Source of the DNA: an uncultured Acidimicrobiales bacterium | GTDB taxonomy: Bacteria; Actinomycetota; Acidimicrobiia; Acidimicrobiales; SZUA-35 | NCBI GenBank assembly: GCA_938029215.1 | Contig: CALHFG010000089.1 | Coordinates: forward strand, 1 to 36,895 | Direction: 5' to 3' | Length of the DNA: 36,895 nt | Shown here: piece by piece, positions 14,975 to 23,606 of the stretch | Layout: every line of letters begins with the position of its first letter | How positions within the stretch are numbered: the stretch's first letter is position 1 | The notes under the pieces: model-generated | The model's input: only the letters and a program-made list of their open reading frames with translations | Databases searched by the model: none | Told to the model about the DNA's origin: nothing | Made by a program: the position numbers and the translations under genes

Positions 14975-16140
14975 TCGCGTGCTGGTGGGAAGAAATCTCT
15001 GGGGATGACGAGGTCGTCCATGGACAGCTCATCGGTAGAAGACTTGCCGATCCCGTAGAGCGTCGAGTCGATTCCGTTGCGCAAAATGTCGAGGACGTTC
15101 TCTACCCCGGCTTGCCCGTTGGCTGCGAGGCCCCATAGGTAGGCCCGGCCAATCATGACCGCCTTCGCCCCCATCGCGATCGCCTTGACAACATCGCTCC
15201 CACGACGGATACCCCCGTCCATGAGCACGTCGACTTCGGTCCCCACCTCGGCCACGATTTCGGGCAGCACCCGAATCGGAGCGATGGCGCCGTCGATGTT
15301 GTTGCCGCCGTGATTCGAAACCGAAATGGCGGTGGCACCAGCCTCTACGGCCCGACGAGCCTCGTCGGCTCGATGGATGCCCTTCACCATGAACGGGCCC
15401 TCAAACTGGCTTCGTAGCCAAGCGACGTCTTCCCACGTGGGAGGTGGCGTGCCCATCCAGGTGCCGTATGCCTCGAAGAACCCGGGGACATGATCTTCGG
15501 ACGTACGGAAGTTTGGGACTCCAAGCTGGGGGATGTTCCCCGACTTCAGCCAGTCGTAGAGCCACAGCGGCCGAAGCACGGTCTCGGGTGCATGTTTGAG
15601 GATTGTCTTGTAGTCCACGGACTGCGGAATGTCTGGGGAACCCCAATCCCGTCCATGAGAGAACGACCAGTCGAGCGTCAGGATGATGCCGACCGCACCG
15701 GCCCGCTTCGCCCGCTCGATGCGGGCCGTCATCGAGTCGCGATCGCCTGCCCAATACAGCTGGAAAAACGTCTGAGGATTGGCAGCCGCGACGTCTTCGA
15801 TCGGTTGAGAAGCGAATGAGCTCAGACCCATGGGAATGCCTCGAGCCGCAGCTGCACGGGCGACGGCGACTTCCCCTTCGGGATGCACCGCCTGTACTCC
15901 GGTAGGAGAAATCAAGACCGGCATCGAGGCCTCTTGGCCCATCACCGTCGTATGCATTTCTCGTTTCGCAGATTGACCCGCGGTCACGGTACGAAAACCG
16001 AGTTCGTTGAACGATGCCAAGTTGTCCTGCATCGAAACACCGGCCTCGGCGCCAGCGATCAAGGCTCCGTAGACCGACTTGGGTAGGCGACGCTTAGCCC
16101 GCTGCTGGGCTACGGCGACTGTTTCGAACCATCCACTCAT
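14971..16140 (-). CDS. mftD: MftD-like FMN-dependent alpha-hydroxy-acid oxidase family protein
   Basis: A 389-residue FMN TIM-barrel protein. The N-terminus (AQQRAKRRLPKSVYGALIAG), LISPTGVQAVHPEGEVAVAR, MGLSSFASQPIEDV, DWSFSHGRDWGSP, SVSNHGGNNIDG and GRAYLWGLAANGQAGVEN are hallmarks of the mycofactocin-system flavoprotein MftD rather than ordinary lactate or glycolate oxidases. MftD oxidatively deaminates the Val-Tyr-derived intermediate to give premycofactocin. None of mftA, B, C, E or F is in the window. It could be an orphan or displaced mftD, or a paralogue with another substrate. It heads a four-gene operon. TATGCT lies 6 nt before the ATG. Confidence 0.82.
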   Translation of the reverse strand: MSGWFETVAVAQQRAKRRLPKSVYGALIAGAEAGVSMQDNLASFNELGFRTVTAGQSAKREMHTTVMGQEASMPVLISPTGVQAVHPEGEVAVARAAAARGIPMGLSSFASQPIEDVAAANPQTFFQLYWAGDRDSMTARIERAKRAGAVGIILTLDWSFSHGRDWGSPDIPQSVDYKTILKHAPETVLRPLWLYDWLKSGNIPQLGVPNFRTSEDHVPGFFEAYGTWMGTPPPTWEDVAWLRSQFEGPFMVKGIHRADEARRAVEAGATAISVSNHGGNNIDGAIAPIRVLPEIVAEVGTEVDVLMDGGIRRGSDVVKAIAMGAKAVMIGRAYLWGLAANGQAGVENVLDILRNGIDSTLYGIGKSSTDELSMDDLVIPRDFFPPARE

Positions 16141-16146
16141 GCTCAG

Positions 16147-16176
16147 AGCATAGGAAGCGGACTCGGTAGGAGTGAA
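16147..16176 (-). promoter_or_regulatory. promoter of the mftD-like operon
   Basis: TATGCT at 16147-16152 is the -10 box, 6 nt before the ATG at 16140. TTCACT at 16171-16176 is a plausible -35 box with an 18-nt spacer. The mRNA is predicted to be leaderless. Confidence 0.6.
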
Positions 16177-16186
16177 GTTGCAGCAG

Positions 16187-16951
16187 CTATCGCGTGGGTG
16201 GTGCGGTGGGTGGTGAGGTTGGAGGCTGCCATTCTGGGCCGCGCTCTGAGCTGGTGGCAGACTCGGGCTTGGAGTTCAGTACCTGCTCGATCGACGGTGC
16301 CGGTTGTCGCGGTTGTCGACCGCCGCCAACCAGGCCAAGTTGCTTGATGTTGACGTATGCCATGTAGCCGAAGAGAAGCAGCACGAAGGTGGATCCACGG
16401 GAGAGGAAGAAGTAGCCGCCGATCGCTAGTGCACCGATGATCGAGATCCAATTCACCAACGGCCGTTGGCTCTTTCCGGTGGCGATCAGGAGACCGTCAT
16501 CGACGATATGGCCGCCATCGAGCGGGTAGACAGGCGCCAAGTTGATGGCCGCCCAAACGACGTTGACGAACCAGATCGCGTTGACGATGAGCCGGGTGTC
16601 GCCGGTCAGGTCGAGCTGGCGCAGGGCAAGCCAGGCGGGTCCACCAAGGAGCACCATGGTGGTCAGCGACCCGGCCGAGGAGACCACGATCCGCTGCGGT
16701 GCGGTGAGGTGCTCACTGTTGTGGCCGAACGTGACCCCACCCAGTCCGTAGAGCGAAATTGACGGCGTGGCGCCGTAGTACCGGTAGGCGAATGCATGGC
16801 CGAGCTCGTGGACCAGCACCGACACCGTGATGATGACACCCCAGGCGATGCTCAGAACCGGACGGTCGATCCCCTGGAGCACAAAGAAGCCCACCAACAG
16901 GAAGAAAATCAGTTCGAATCGGACCGGAAATCCGAAGATTCGCATGTTCAT
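16187..16951 (-). CDS. M50 site-2-type zinc metalloprotease
   Basis: A 254-residue integral membrane protein. The HELGH zinc motif (48-52) lies in a hydrophobic helix, and the third ligand Asp145 lies in PVYPLDGGHI, as in the rseP/SpoIVFB group. Four to six membrane helices are visible. There is no PDZ or CBS domain, so this is the short SpoIVFB-like form. The cytosolic tail is Pro/Ser/Thr-rich. Such proteases cut membrane-bound regulators within the bilayer; the substrate is unknown. The ATG at 16951 is annotated, but GGTGGG is better placed for the ATG at 16945. It is divergent from the EamA gene. Confidence 0.87.
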   Translation of the reverse strand: MNMRIFGFPVRFELIFFLLVGFFVLQGIDRPVLSIAWGVIITVSVLVHELGHAFAYRYYGATPSISLYGLGGVTFGHNSEHLTAPQRIVVSSAGSLTTMVLLGGPAWLALRQLDLTGDTRLIVNAIWFVNVVWAAINLAPVYPLDGGHIVDDGLLIATGKSQRPLVNWISIIGALAIGGYFFLSRGSTFVLLLFGYMAYVNIKQLGLVGGGRQPRQPAPSIEQVLNSKPESATSSERGPEWQPPTSPPTAPPTR

Positions 16952-17020
16952 CCCACCAGCATGCCCGTGCTCGTGGCAGATAGGGGTTCACAGGCTGGTG
17001 ACGGCTATAACGAAGGGCCT

Positions 17021-17926
17021 GTGAATAGCCGTGTCACACTCGCCACCGTCTTCCTCGTGGCAGCGCTTATCGGGGCGAATTTCAGCGTCTTGAAGTTCGC
17101 CCTTGATCACAGCACCCCCTTCCTCGTAGCGGCACTCCGCACCGTCATCGCAAGCACCGTGCTCTTGACGTTCGCGTTCTTGCGGGGAGAGAAACTTCCC
17201 CGCCGGAGCGACGATCTACTCAACATTTTCGTGGTTGGATTCAGTATCACCACCGTGTCCAGTGCGCTCCTGGTTTTTGGCATCAGTCGGGTGAGCGCCG
17301 GCCTGGGCTCGTTGATGTCGAGCACGATGCCGTTGTTCACGGCCGCTCTTTCGCTTCTGCTTCTCAAGGTGCAGCTCCCGGCGCGAGCGCTGGCGGGTTT
17401 GGCCGTGGGGTTCGGCGGAGCGCTCGTGCTTGCCTCGCCAAGTCTTGGAGGGTCCAGTCAGCTGGTAGGGATTCTCTCGTTGTTTTTCTCCGCGTTGGCA
17501 TGGGCTTTTGGCAACGTCTACATGAAGTGGCGGGACTTCAGTCGAGTGAGCCCCGTGATGCTCGTAGCGGTGCAGTTGGTGTTCTCTGCCATGATGTTGC
17601 TTCCGTTTGCCCTCGTGGTCGAGGGCACTGCAGGCACCACCTGGGGATGGGCCCTCTTTGTGCCGCTGTTCTATGCATCGGTGCCGTCGAACGCGGTGAC
17701 GTTTGCGTTGCTAGCTACCGTGGTTCGGCAGGCGACCCCCACCGTGGCGGCGTCGACCGCCTATCTCATCCCGCTATTTGGGGTGCTGTTTGCCTTCCTT
17801 ATCCGAGGTGAGTCGCTAGGCGCTATCGAACTGCTCGGTGGCGCCTTGGTGATCGCTGGCGTCATCGTGGTGGTGCGAGCCACAACGTCTGCACCACACC
17901 CTGTAGGCAGCCCCGAACCGGCCTAA
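17021..17926 (+). CDS. EamA/DMT-family transporter
   Basis: A 301-residue inner-membrane protein with about ten hydrophobic segments arranged as two EamA repeats (GANFSVLKFAL in the first, ALAWAFGNVYMKW starting the second). Drug/metabolite transporters of this type export amino acids or small metabolites; the substrate cannot be predicted. The GTG at 17021 is chosen because the first membrane helix follows at once. AGGG lies 3 nt upstream and TATAAC at 17006-17011 is a likely -10 box. The frame runs back to 16796, but that part is antisense to the M50 gene. Confidence 0.87.
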   Translation: MNSRVTLATVFLVAALIGANFSVLKFALDHSTPFLVAALRTVIASTVLLTFAFLRGEKLPRRSDDLLNIFVVGFSITTVSSALLVFGISRVSAGLGSLMSSTMPLFTAALSLLLLKVQLPARALAGLAVGFGGALVLASPSLGGSSQLVGILSLFFSALAWAFGNVYMKWRDFSRVSPVMLVAVQLVFSAMMLLPFALVVEGTAGTTWGWALFVPLFYASVPSNAVTFALLATVVRQATPTVAASTAYLIPLFGVLFAFLIRGESLGAIELLGGALVIAGVIVVVRATTSAPHPVGSPEPA

Positions 17927-18009
17927 ACCGGCCCCACAGAAAGCCAGCCGAAAATGGGGAGATGTCACATTCGGGCATTGATTGCCCCCCGATGTTGTTC
18001 TCTGAAGGC

Positions 18010-18690
18010 ATGAACGAGAATCTCAAACGAGGCGTTATCGTCCTGACCTGGATTGCGGCGGTGGCCGGCTGGGTGCTCTACCAACGCTCAACCGGTCTCG
18101 GAACTGTTGGTTCCCTGCAGCAGTTCATCGACACCGCTCGAGGTGCATGGTGGGCGATTCTGGCCTTCGTCATCGTCTACGCCATCCGACCGATCGTCCT
18201 CTTTCCGGCATCTCTCCTAACGATTGCTGGCGGGCTGCTGTTCGGCCCTGTCGTCGGCGTGATTGCCACGGTGATCGGGGCGAATGCGTCAGCCATGGTG
18301 GCCTATTGGATCGCCCGTTCTCTCGGCTTTGAAGGTTCCACAGACAAAGAAGCCGCCGGACTTCTCGCCCGTTGGTCCAAGCGCATGCGTGATGAGAGTT
18401 TCGTCACCGTGATGTTGATGAGGCTTGCGTTCCTGCCCTACGACTTTGTGAACTACGCCGCTGGGTTTCTACGAATCAACCCGCTGTCATTCCTGCTGGC
18501 GACGGCCATTGGTTCGCTACCGGGCACGGTGTCGTTCGTGCTCGCCGGAGCGTCCATCACCTCGCTGGAAGATGGTCCCTCGGGTGTCGATCCCGCCGTG
18601 CTGATCGCGTCGGTGGTGCTCTTCATCGTTAGCGTCGGGATCTCCCGGGTCGTCAAGAAGGGCGAGTCTGCGCCACCGGTGCTGGCCTAG
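18010..18690 (+). CDS. TVP38/TMEM64 (DedA-like, SNARE-associated) membrane protein
   Basis: A 226-residue membrane protein with about six hydrophobic segments. The family core is visible: FPASLLTIAGGLLFGPVVG, MLMRLAFLPYDFVNYAAGF and ATAIGSLPGTVSFVLAG, with the Arg and Pro residues in the re-entrant regions. DedA/TMEM64-type proteins are implicated in lipid movement across membranes. The ATG at 18010 is chosen because the first helix follows. ATGs at 17962 and 17992 are in frame, and none of the three has a good ribosome-binding site. It is convergent with the glycosyltransferase gene. Confidence 0.83.
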   Translation: MNENLKRGVIVLTWIAAVAGWVLYQRSTGLGTVGSLQQFIDTARGAWWAILAFVIVYAIRPIVLFPASLLTIAGGLLFGPVVGVIATVIGANASAMVAYWIARSLGFEGSTDKEAAGLLARWSKRMRDESFVTVMLMRLAFLPYDFVNYAAGFLRINPLSFLLATAIGSLPGTVSFVLAGASITSLEDGPSGVDPAVLIASVVLFIVSVGISRVVKKGESAPPVLA

Positions 18691-18703
18691 CCGAGTCGGT
18701 GCT

Positions 18704-18722
18704 CGAGCGAGCTAGCTGCTCG
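18704..18722. terminator. possible bidirectional stem-loop between convergent genes
   Basis: CGAGC at 18704-18708 pairs with GCTCG at 18718-18722, and AGC/GCT can extend the stem with one bulged base. It sits between the TMEM64-like gene and the glycosyltransferase stop at 18712. There is no T-tract, so this is tentative. Confidence 0.3.
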
Positions 18723-20106
18723 TGAATCCCTTACGGACCTGCTGGCCCCATTCGGTGCGGCCCTGGAGGAACAATCGAACACCCCAGAGGCGCCAGTAAA
18801 TGGTGAGCGGTCGGTAGAAGAACTGTTCGAACAGGCCATAGAAGGCGAGCTTGGCTCGGGAGCGAGTACTCGGGTAGGCATGGTTGACTTTGTCGTCGAA
18901 CCACAGCGTCAGGATGGTCATGGCGGCACCGAATCCGTAAGCGGCCAGGATCAGCCAGATCGCTTGAGGGTCAACGAACCCCACGATGAGTCCGATGATG
19001 GTGGTGATCAGGCCGATTGCCTCCACGATCGGCGAGAGAAACTCAACCACGAAGTAGTACGGCATTGAAAGCATGCCGGCCGAACCATAACGAGGGTTGA
19101 ACATCATCTTCTTGTGTCGAATGAGGACGTCCATCAGTCCGCGTTGCCAGCGGTTTCGCTGGCGGCCGAGGACCTTGAATTCTTCGGGCGCCTCGGTCCA
19201 TGCCACCGGTTTGGGTAAGAACTCGACCCATGCCTTGGTGCCTTGCTCATAGCCGGTGCGTCGCAATCGGACGATGAGCTCCATGTCTTCGCCGATCGAG
19301 CTGGTTTCATAGCCACCGGCGTTGAGAACGGCAGCTCGATCGAAGAGTCCAAATGCTCCACTGATGATCAGATTTCCGCCAAGTGGGTTCCAGCCGAGCC
19401 GGCCCACGATGAAGGCTCGTACATACTCGACCGCCTGAAGAGCGGGGACGATCTTCTTGGGCACGACCAGGCTTGGAACGGCCGAAGCCTTGACTGCGGA
19501 GTCGTTGGTGAGGCGAACGGTTCCGCCCACCGCCACGGTGTCGGATCGGTTGAGGAAGGGCGCCACGAGCTCGTGTAGTGCCTGTGGGCCAACCAAAGTG
19601 TCGGCGTCGATGGCACACACCAGGTCACCGGATGCGATATTGAGCCCGGCGTTCAAGCTGTCTGCCTTGCCGCCGTTGAACTTGTCGACCAGCACCAACC
19701 CGTGCTCGATGTGGGAGCGATAAATCGAGCGGACCTCTGCGGTCTTGATGAGGCGCTGGTAGATCGGGTGCACCGGTCGAAGGTCGAAGGCTTCGATCAA
19801 TACGTCGACGGTGCTGTCGGGCGAGCCGTCGTTGATCACCACGACCTCGAGGTTCTGATACGACAAGGCCAGAAGCCCGCGGACGGTTTCGGTGACGGTG
19901 ATCTCTTCGTTGTACGCGGGGACCAGCACGCTGACCTTCGGGGCCAGAGGCGATGCCAGGACTCGGCGCCAGAGCTGGTACTCGTCGCGCTGAGAGACGC
20001 GCCAGTGTTCATACATTGCGCTGAATAGGATCGACAACTGAGCCAAGGTGATGCCGATCACCCATGCAGCGGTGATGTATGGAAGCACTGAGAAGACTTC
20101 TCTCAT
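18712..20106 (-). CDS. processive family 2 glycosyltransferase (cellulose/PNAG-synthase-like)
   Basis: A 464-residue membrane glycosyltransferase. An N-terminal helix (about 7-32) precedes a GT2 domain starting SVLVPAYNEE. Catalytic marks are Asp93 (VINDGS), DAD (167-169), ED (273-274) and QRNRW (316-320), the D,D,D,QxxRW set of processive synthases such as BcsA, HasA and PgaC. Hydrophobic segments follow at about 350-400. No PilZ domain is present. It should polymerise and translocate an extracellular polysaccharide; the sugar is unknown. Its ATG overlaps the HEAT-repeat gene's stop by 4 nt, so it is the last gene of the operon. Confidence 0.9.
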   Translation of the reverse strand: MREVFSVLPYITAAWVIGITLAQLSILFSAMYEHWRVSQRDEYQLWRRVLASPLAPKVSVLVPAYNEEITVTETVRGLLALSYQNLEVVVINDGSPDSTVDVLIEAFDLRPVHPIYQRLIKTAEVRSIYRSHIEHGLVLVDKFNGGKADSLNAGLNIASGDLVCAIDADTLVGPQALHELVAPFLNRSDTVAVGGTVRLTNDSAVKASAVPSLVVPKKIVPALQAVEYVRAFIVGRLGWNPLGGNLIISGAFGLFDRAAVLNAGGYETSSIGEDMELIVRLRRTGYEQGTKAWVEFLPKPVAWTEAPEEFKVLGRQRNRWQRGLMDVLIRHKKMMFNPRYGSAGMLSMPYYFVVEFLSPIVEAIGLITTIIGLIVGFVDPQAIWLILAAYGFGAAMTILTLWFDDKVNHAYPSTRSRAKLAFYGLFEQFFYRPLTIYWRLWGVRLFLQGRTEWGQQVRKGFTSS

Positions 20107-21182
20107 GACACCAACGCGTCCTGTTGTCGAAGCGCGGACGCCACCATTTGGGCTGACTGGGACATCGAACCGTCTAGTACCTGCCGAGCCATATCGCGAG
20201 CGAAGGGATCGGTTGCCTGGAGCATTTGTCGAAGGACTAGTTGGCCGGCGGGACCCATTTCGTCGAGCGCATTGCCGGCTTGTCGGCGAACTCGGAAGGC
20301 CGGATCGCTCATCGAACGTCCGATAGCCACGACCGATTCATAGGACTCGAGCCGCTGCAGTGCGAGAATCGCCGATGTTCGAACCTCGGGACTGTCGTCA
20401 CGCAGCAAGAGATGCAGAATGTCGATGGCGCCGATGCCGGTTCCCGTACCTAGCGAGAGCGCTGCGAGCTTTCGATGTTGCTCGTTGTCGGATGTGGCGT
20501 ACTGCTTCAGGGCCTCCACCAAACGACCGTCGGGAAGGTCGGCGGCAACCTCCATCGCTTCACCAACATGCTCTCCGCCCTCTCGGAGCAACACAAGGAG
20601 CGGCTCGATGGCCGCGGAGCCAGCTCTCAGCAGCGCGTTCTTGGCAGCTAGGCGAACCGACATATTTGGGTCGTTCAGCAGAGTTGACACCAGTTCCACG
20701 TGTTCCTCGGACTGCTCGCTTGTGAGGGTTTCCACCGAGCGGGCTCGAACGAGCGGGTGCCGGTCGGTGAGCAGCGGTGCCCGATCGAAGTCGGGGTGGG
20801 TGACCAGATAGTGAAGTTGCGCCGCCTGCACGCGTCGGCGCCAGCGGCGGCTCCGCGATCGGCGCTTGATGAGCCGTTCCAGACCGCAGGTCCGTACTAG
20901 CTGCTGGAGCCGGTCCTCGGCTTCACCGTTCACGTCGAGGGCGATTCGTTGAATCACGTCGAGCAGAACATCGTTCTTGGCACCGGTTATTCGATGGTGA
21001 ACCTGGGCGGCCTCTTCGTTCGAGTCGAACAACAAGACGCTGAAGTCGTCGAGCACCTCAAGGCGGCGTCGTTGCTCGTTGCGCTTGCTGACATCCAGGT
21101 ACACCCCGTTGACGAGGTAGACAACGATCGTGACGCCCACGAGGCTCCATCCGATCAGGAACGCAACGAAGTTGAACGTCAT
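20103..21182 (-). CDS. membrane-anchored HEAT-repeat protein
   Basis: A 359-residue protein. One membrane helix (about 5-27, VAFLIGWSLVGVTIVVYLV) is followed by a cytoplasmic part. A strongly basic patch (RLIKRRSRSRRWRRR, about 104-118) precedes at least five HEAT-like repeats, recognisable by LLNDPNMSVRLAAKNALLR, LLRDDSPEVRTSAILALQR and SDPAFRVRRQAGNALDEMG. HEAT solenoids are protein-binding scaffolds. Overlaps of 4 nt with the genes on both sides imply a stoichiometric partner of the regulator and the glycosyltransferase. It may tether one to the other, which is inference. No catalytic motif is seen. Confidence 0.85.
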   Translation of the reverse strand: MTFNFVAFLIGWSLVGVTIVVYLVNGVYLDVSKRNEQRRRLEVLDDFSVLLFDSNEEAAQVHHRITGAKNDVLLDVIQRIALDVNGEAEDRLQQLVRTCGLERLIKRRSRSRRWRRRVQAAQLHYLVTHPDFDRAPLLTDRHPLVRARSVETLTSEQSEEHVELVSTLLNDPNMSVRLAAKNALLRAGSAAIEPLLVLLREGGEHVGEAMEVAADLPDGRLVEALKQYATSDNEQHRKLAALSLGTGTGIGAIDILHLLLRDDSPEVRTSAILALQRLESYESVVAIGRSMSDPAFRVRRQAGNALDEMGPAGQLVLRQMLQATDPFARDMARQVLDGSMSQSAQMVASALRQQDALVS

Positions 21183-23104
21183 CGGTTACCCAGCGCACGC
21201 TGAATTCGGTGCAGGAGCAGGGGAGTGCTGAATGGCTTCGCCACATAGTCTTCCGCGCCAAGCTCGAACACCTGCCGCATCTCTCCCTCGATCGTTCGAG
21301 CGGAGAAGACGATGGTCTTCATCTGTCCTAGCCGTCCCGAAGCTTGGACCTGGCGTAGAAATTGCAATCCGCCGATACCGCGCTGTTCCAGTTCGATGAG
21401 AACCAGCCGAGGAAGCGGACGATCGGTGCCCCCCGTGAGATATTTGAGGCCCTCGAGCGAGTCGGTTTCGTGCTCGGCTCTGAGGCCGCGTCGTTCCAGG
21501 GTGGAACGCAGCACCGCGCCCAGGGTTTCGTCGGGGTCCAAAATGAACACATCGGCGGGCCGTTCGCTGTGTGGACGCCAGTCGGCTCCCACCACCCACG
21601 GACCTTCTTCTTCGCCCACCCGCTCAAGGATGCGGCGACCACCGGTAATCAGGTCATCGAGGCCGCGGCCGTCAACGGGGAACTCCATGCAGCCGATTCG
21701 GCTGTTGGTGGAACGTAGATTGAACTTCTCGCTGAGCGAGTGCATTCGACTCACCAGGGTGTCGCGGTTTACCGCATCAAGCAGCACAACCACGTGGCTG
21801 TCGTCGAGGCGGGCCACGAGGTCGCCGCGGCGGAACTCTTGCGACAGTTCCTTGTCTCGATCCGACCGACGATCCACCTTCATCTCGACCAGGGCAAGAC
21901 CGACGGGGGCGCTTCGACGCATGGCGCTTGTGAGCATCCGCTCGATGAGCACAAGGGCTGGTTGCCAGGGAAGAACCGAGCTCTGTTTCTCCGCGTCGCC
22001 GATCGAGGAAGTGGTGCGCCGCCGACTAAGCCGTGAGCGAAGCAGAGCTGCGACCTCGCTGGTTCGCTCGCCACTGAAGACGGCGTCGGCGCCGGTGAGG
22101 AGAAGTTGTTCGATTTCAGCCTGGGAGGTGGGCCCGATAACGATTGCCCCGACATCCCGTGTCTTGATGTCGCTGCGGATCAGATCGATCAGCTCGCGGG
22201 CGGACATCGTGAACGCGTCCTGGACGATGACCACGACCTCGATGTCCTCGGTGTAGAGAGCACGCCAAAGTGAACTGACCGATCGTTCTGCCCGCACCGG
22301 GAGGCCCTGGTCGTTCATCTTCGCCGAGAACCACTCCGAGGAACGGCCGATCATTAGCACCGATGCGTCCTTCCGGTTCCGAGCGCTCAGGACGTTGATC
22401 TCGTCCATCAGATCGTCCGGGTGGGAGTCCAGCGGCATGATCGTGGTGATGTGTTCGACCGCTCGCAGTCGCTGCGGCAACGTATTCGCCGAACTCATCG
22501 CGATTACGGGAACGTTGAAGAATGTCTGCTCGACGGCTCTCAGGAGCGGACGCGCTGCTCCAAGGTCGGGATCGGGAGCGATAACAACAACAACATCGGG
22601 AGCTCGCTCTCCCTGGCTGAGAGGGCGCAGTCCGTTTTCGTGGTTGGAGACCCGCATACCCCGACTGAATGCGACCCACATCAAGTGATCACCCTCGATC
22701 GACGGTGGCCCTACAACCAGAAGATGACGGCCGATCGGCACCCGCGTTCGAATGTCGCCCACGGTCGAGTTGATTGCGAGACGGGCATCGTTCAGAAGGC
22801 TTGAGAGAGCGATGGCCTCGTTCGAATCCAGGCCGGTCTGGTCCAGGGTGTTGCCCACCATGCGAATGAGATCCGCAGCGGTCGTAATGCCGAGGGTGCC
22901 AAGGTTCGCGGCGAGCCCTCGGGTGAGCTGCAACGATTCAGCAATTTCTTCGCCGCTGAGAGGCCGTTCAAAGAGCTCTAGGGTGAGGCGTTCGAGCCGC
23001 CCGAGGCGGTGCTCCATGCGCGACTGAATACGCAACCAGACTTGGTCGACCAGAGGGGTCGCAGCGACGACTCGCTTTGATTCTGCGGCGGGGGGCAAAG
23101 ACAT
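21179..23104 (-). CDS. multi-domain response-regulator-like protein with degenerate HPt, GGDEF and receiver domains
   Basis: A 641-residue soluble protein. Residues about 18-112 resemble an HPt helix bundle, but the phosphoacceptor His is Gln59 (SLQLTRGLAANLG). Residues about 125-240 and 247-360 look like two receiver folds without a clear acceptor Asp. Residues 380-510 resemble GGDEF, with the signature replaced by DDSHV (434-438). Residues 518-640 form a good receiver domain: Asp523/Asp525, Ser601, Lys623, but Glu571 in the acceptor position. Glu often mimics phospho-Asp. It probably works through binding rather than phosphotransfer. The ATG at 23104 is preferred over the adjoining TTG. First gene of the overlapping operon. 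Confidence 0.82.
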   Translation of the reverse strand: MSLPPAAESKRVVAATPLVDQVWLRIQSRMEHRLGRLERLTLELFERPLSGEEIAESLQLTRGLAANLGTLGITTAADLIRMVGNTLDQTGLDSNEAIALSSLLNDARLAINSTVGDIRTRVPIGRHLLVVGPPSIEGDHLMWVAFSRGMRVSNHENGLRPLSQGERAPDVVVVIAPDPDLGAARPLLRAVEQTFFNVPVIAMSSANTLPQRLRAVEHITTIMPLDSHPDDLMDEINVLSARNRKDASVLMIGRSSEWFSAKMNDQGLPVRAERSVSSLWRALYTEDIEVVVIVQDAFTMSARELIDLIRSDIKTRDVGAIVIGPTSQAEIEQLLLTGADAVFSGERTSEVAALLRSRLSRRRTTSSIGDAEKQSSVLPWQPALVLIERMLTSAMRRSAPVGLALVEMKVDRRSDRDKELSQEFRRGDLVARLDDSHVVVLLDAVNRDTLVSRMHSLSEKFNLRSTNSRIGCMEFPVDGRGLDDLITGGRRILERVGEEEGPWVVGADWRPHSERPADVFILDPDETLGAVLRSTLERRGLRAEHETDSLEGLKYLTGGTDRPLPRLVLIELEQRGIGGLQFLRQVQASGRLGQMKTIVFSARTIEGEMRQVFELGAEDYVAKPFSTPLLLHRIQRALGNR

Positions 23105-23219
23105 CAAGAATCTTTCGGCAGATGTTTGCGGGAGTGCAGCGATTGCGCGGCCGAATTCCGAATTCTGAGGGATTCGGCGACAACGGTTGATTTTGTGTGG
23201 CTGAAACCGACCGAGAAGG

Positions 23220-23606
23220 GTGGCTCGTCTTTCTCACCTCCTCGGCTTCGTGATCCTTGCAGGACTGGTGTTGGCCGCATGTGGCGGGGACAGCGCTGAC
23301 TCGATTCCGTTCACGACTGAAGACATTGAGCCCGTGGCGATCCCCGACACCCTGGTTCTGGCGCCAGCGGCCGACCTGTCCGATGCGGACAGTCGCATGG
23401 TTCGGGTTCACTCTGCCTGGTTGTGTGAATTGCAGGGCCAAACGTTCACTGATCCCAGCGAGATTCCGGCAGCCCTCGACGCCCACCTGGAGTCATTCCA
23501 GGTGTCGCCCGCCGACTACGCCACCTTCACCGGGTCTCTGCCGGGACGCAAAGACTTGCGTGACGCCACCTTGTTTGCCGTGCAGGAGAGCTGCTTCGGA
23601 CGTTAG
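23220..23606 (+). CDS. small secreted lipoprotein
   Basis: A 128-residue lipoprotein. The signal peptide (HLLGFVILAGLVLAACGG) ends in a clear lipobox LAAC with Cys21. The mature part has two further Cys (WLCELQGQTF and ESCFGR) that could pair. The C-terminal 70 residues look like a small helical domain (SEIPAALDAHLESFQ). No family is recognised. The start is GTG at 23220, just after AGAAGG. Its TAG stop overlaps the TAA of the convergent DUF4214-SGNH gene. It is divergent from the regulator operon. Confidence 0.75.
   Translation: MARLSHLLGFVILAGLVLAACGGDSADSIPFTTEDIEPVAIPDTLVLAPAADLSDADSRMVRVHSAWLCELQGQTFTDPSEIPAALDAHLESFQVSPADYATFTGSLPGRKDLRDATLFAVQESCFGR

Noticed and set aside
18712..20106. 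Reading the glycosyltransferase as MftF, which would complete a mycofactocin link.
   Set aside because: It has the multi-helix, QxxRW architecture of processive polysaccharide synthases, and is 2.5 kb away in a different operon.
21312..22256. 314-codon plus-strand ORF opposite the large regulator.
   Set aside because: Arg/Ser-rich shadow translation with no family marks.
23151..23177. CCGAATTCCGAATTC...ATTCGG inverted repeat upstream of the regulator and lipoprotein genes.
   Set aside because: Short arms with several register choices; it may be a regulator site, but nothing distinguishes it from chance.
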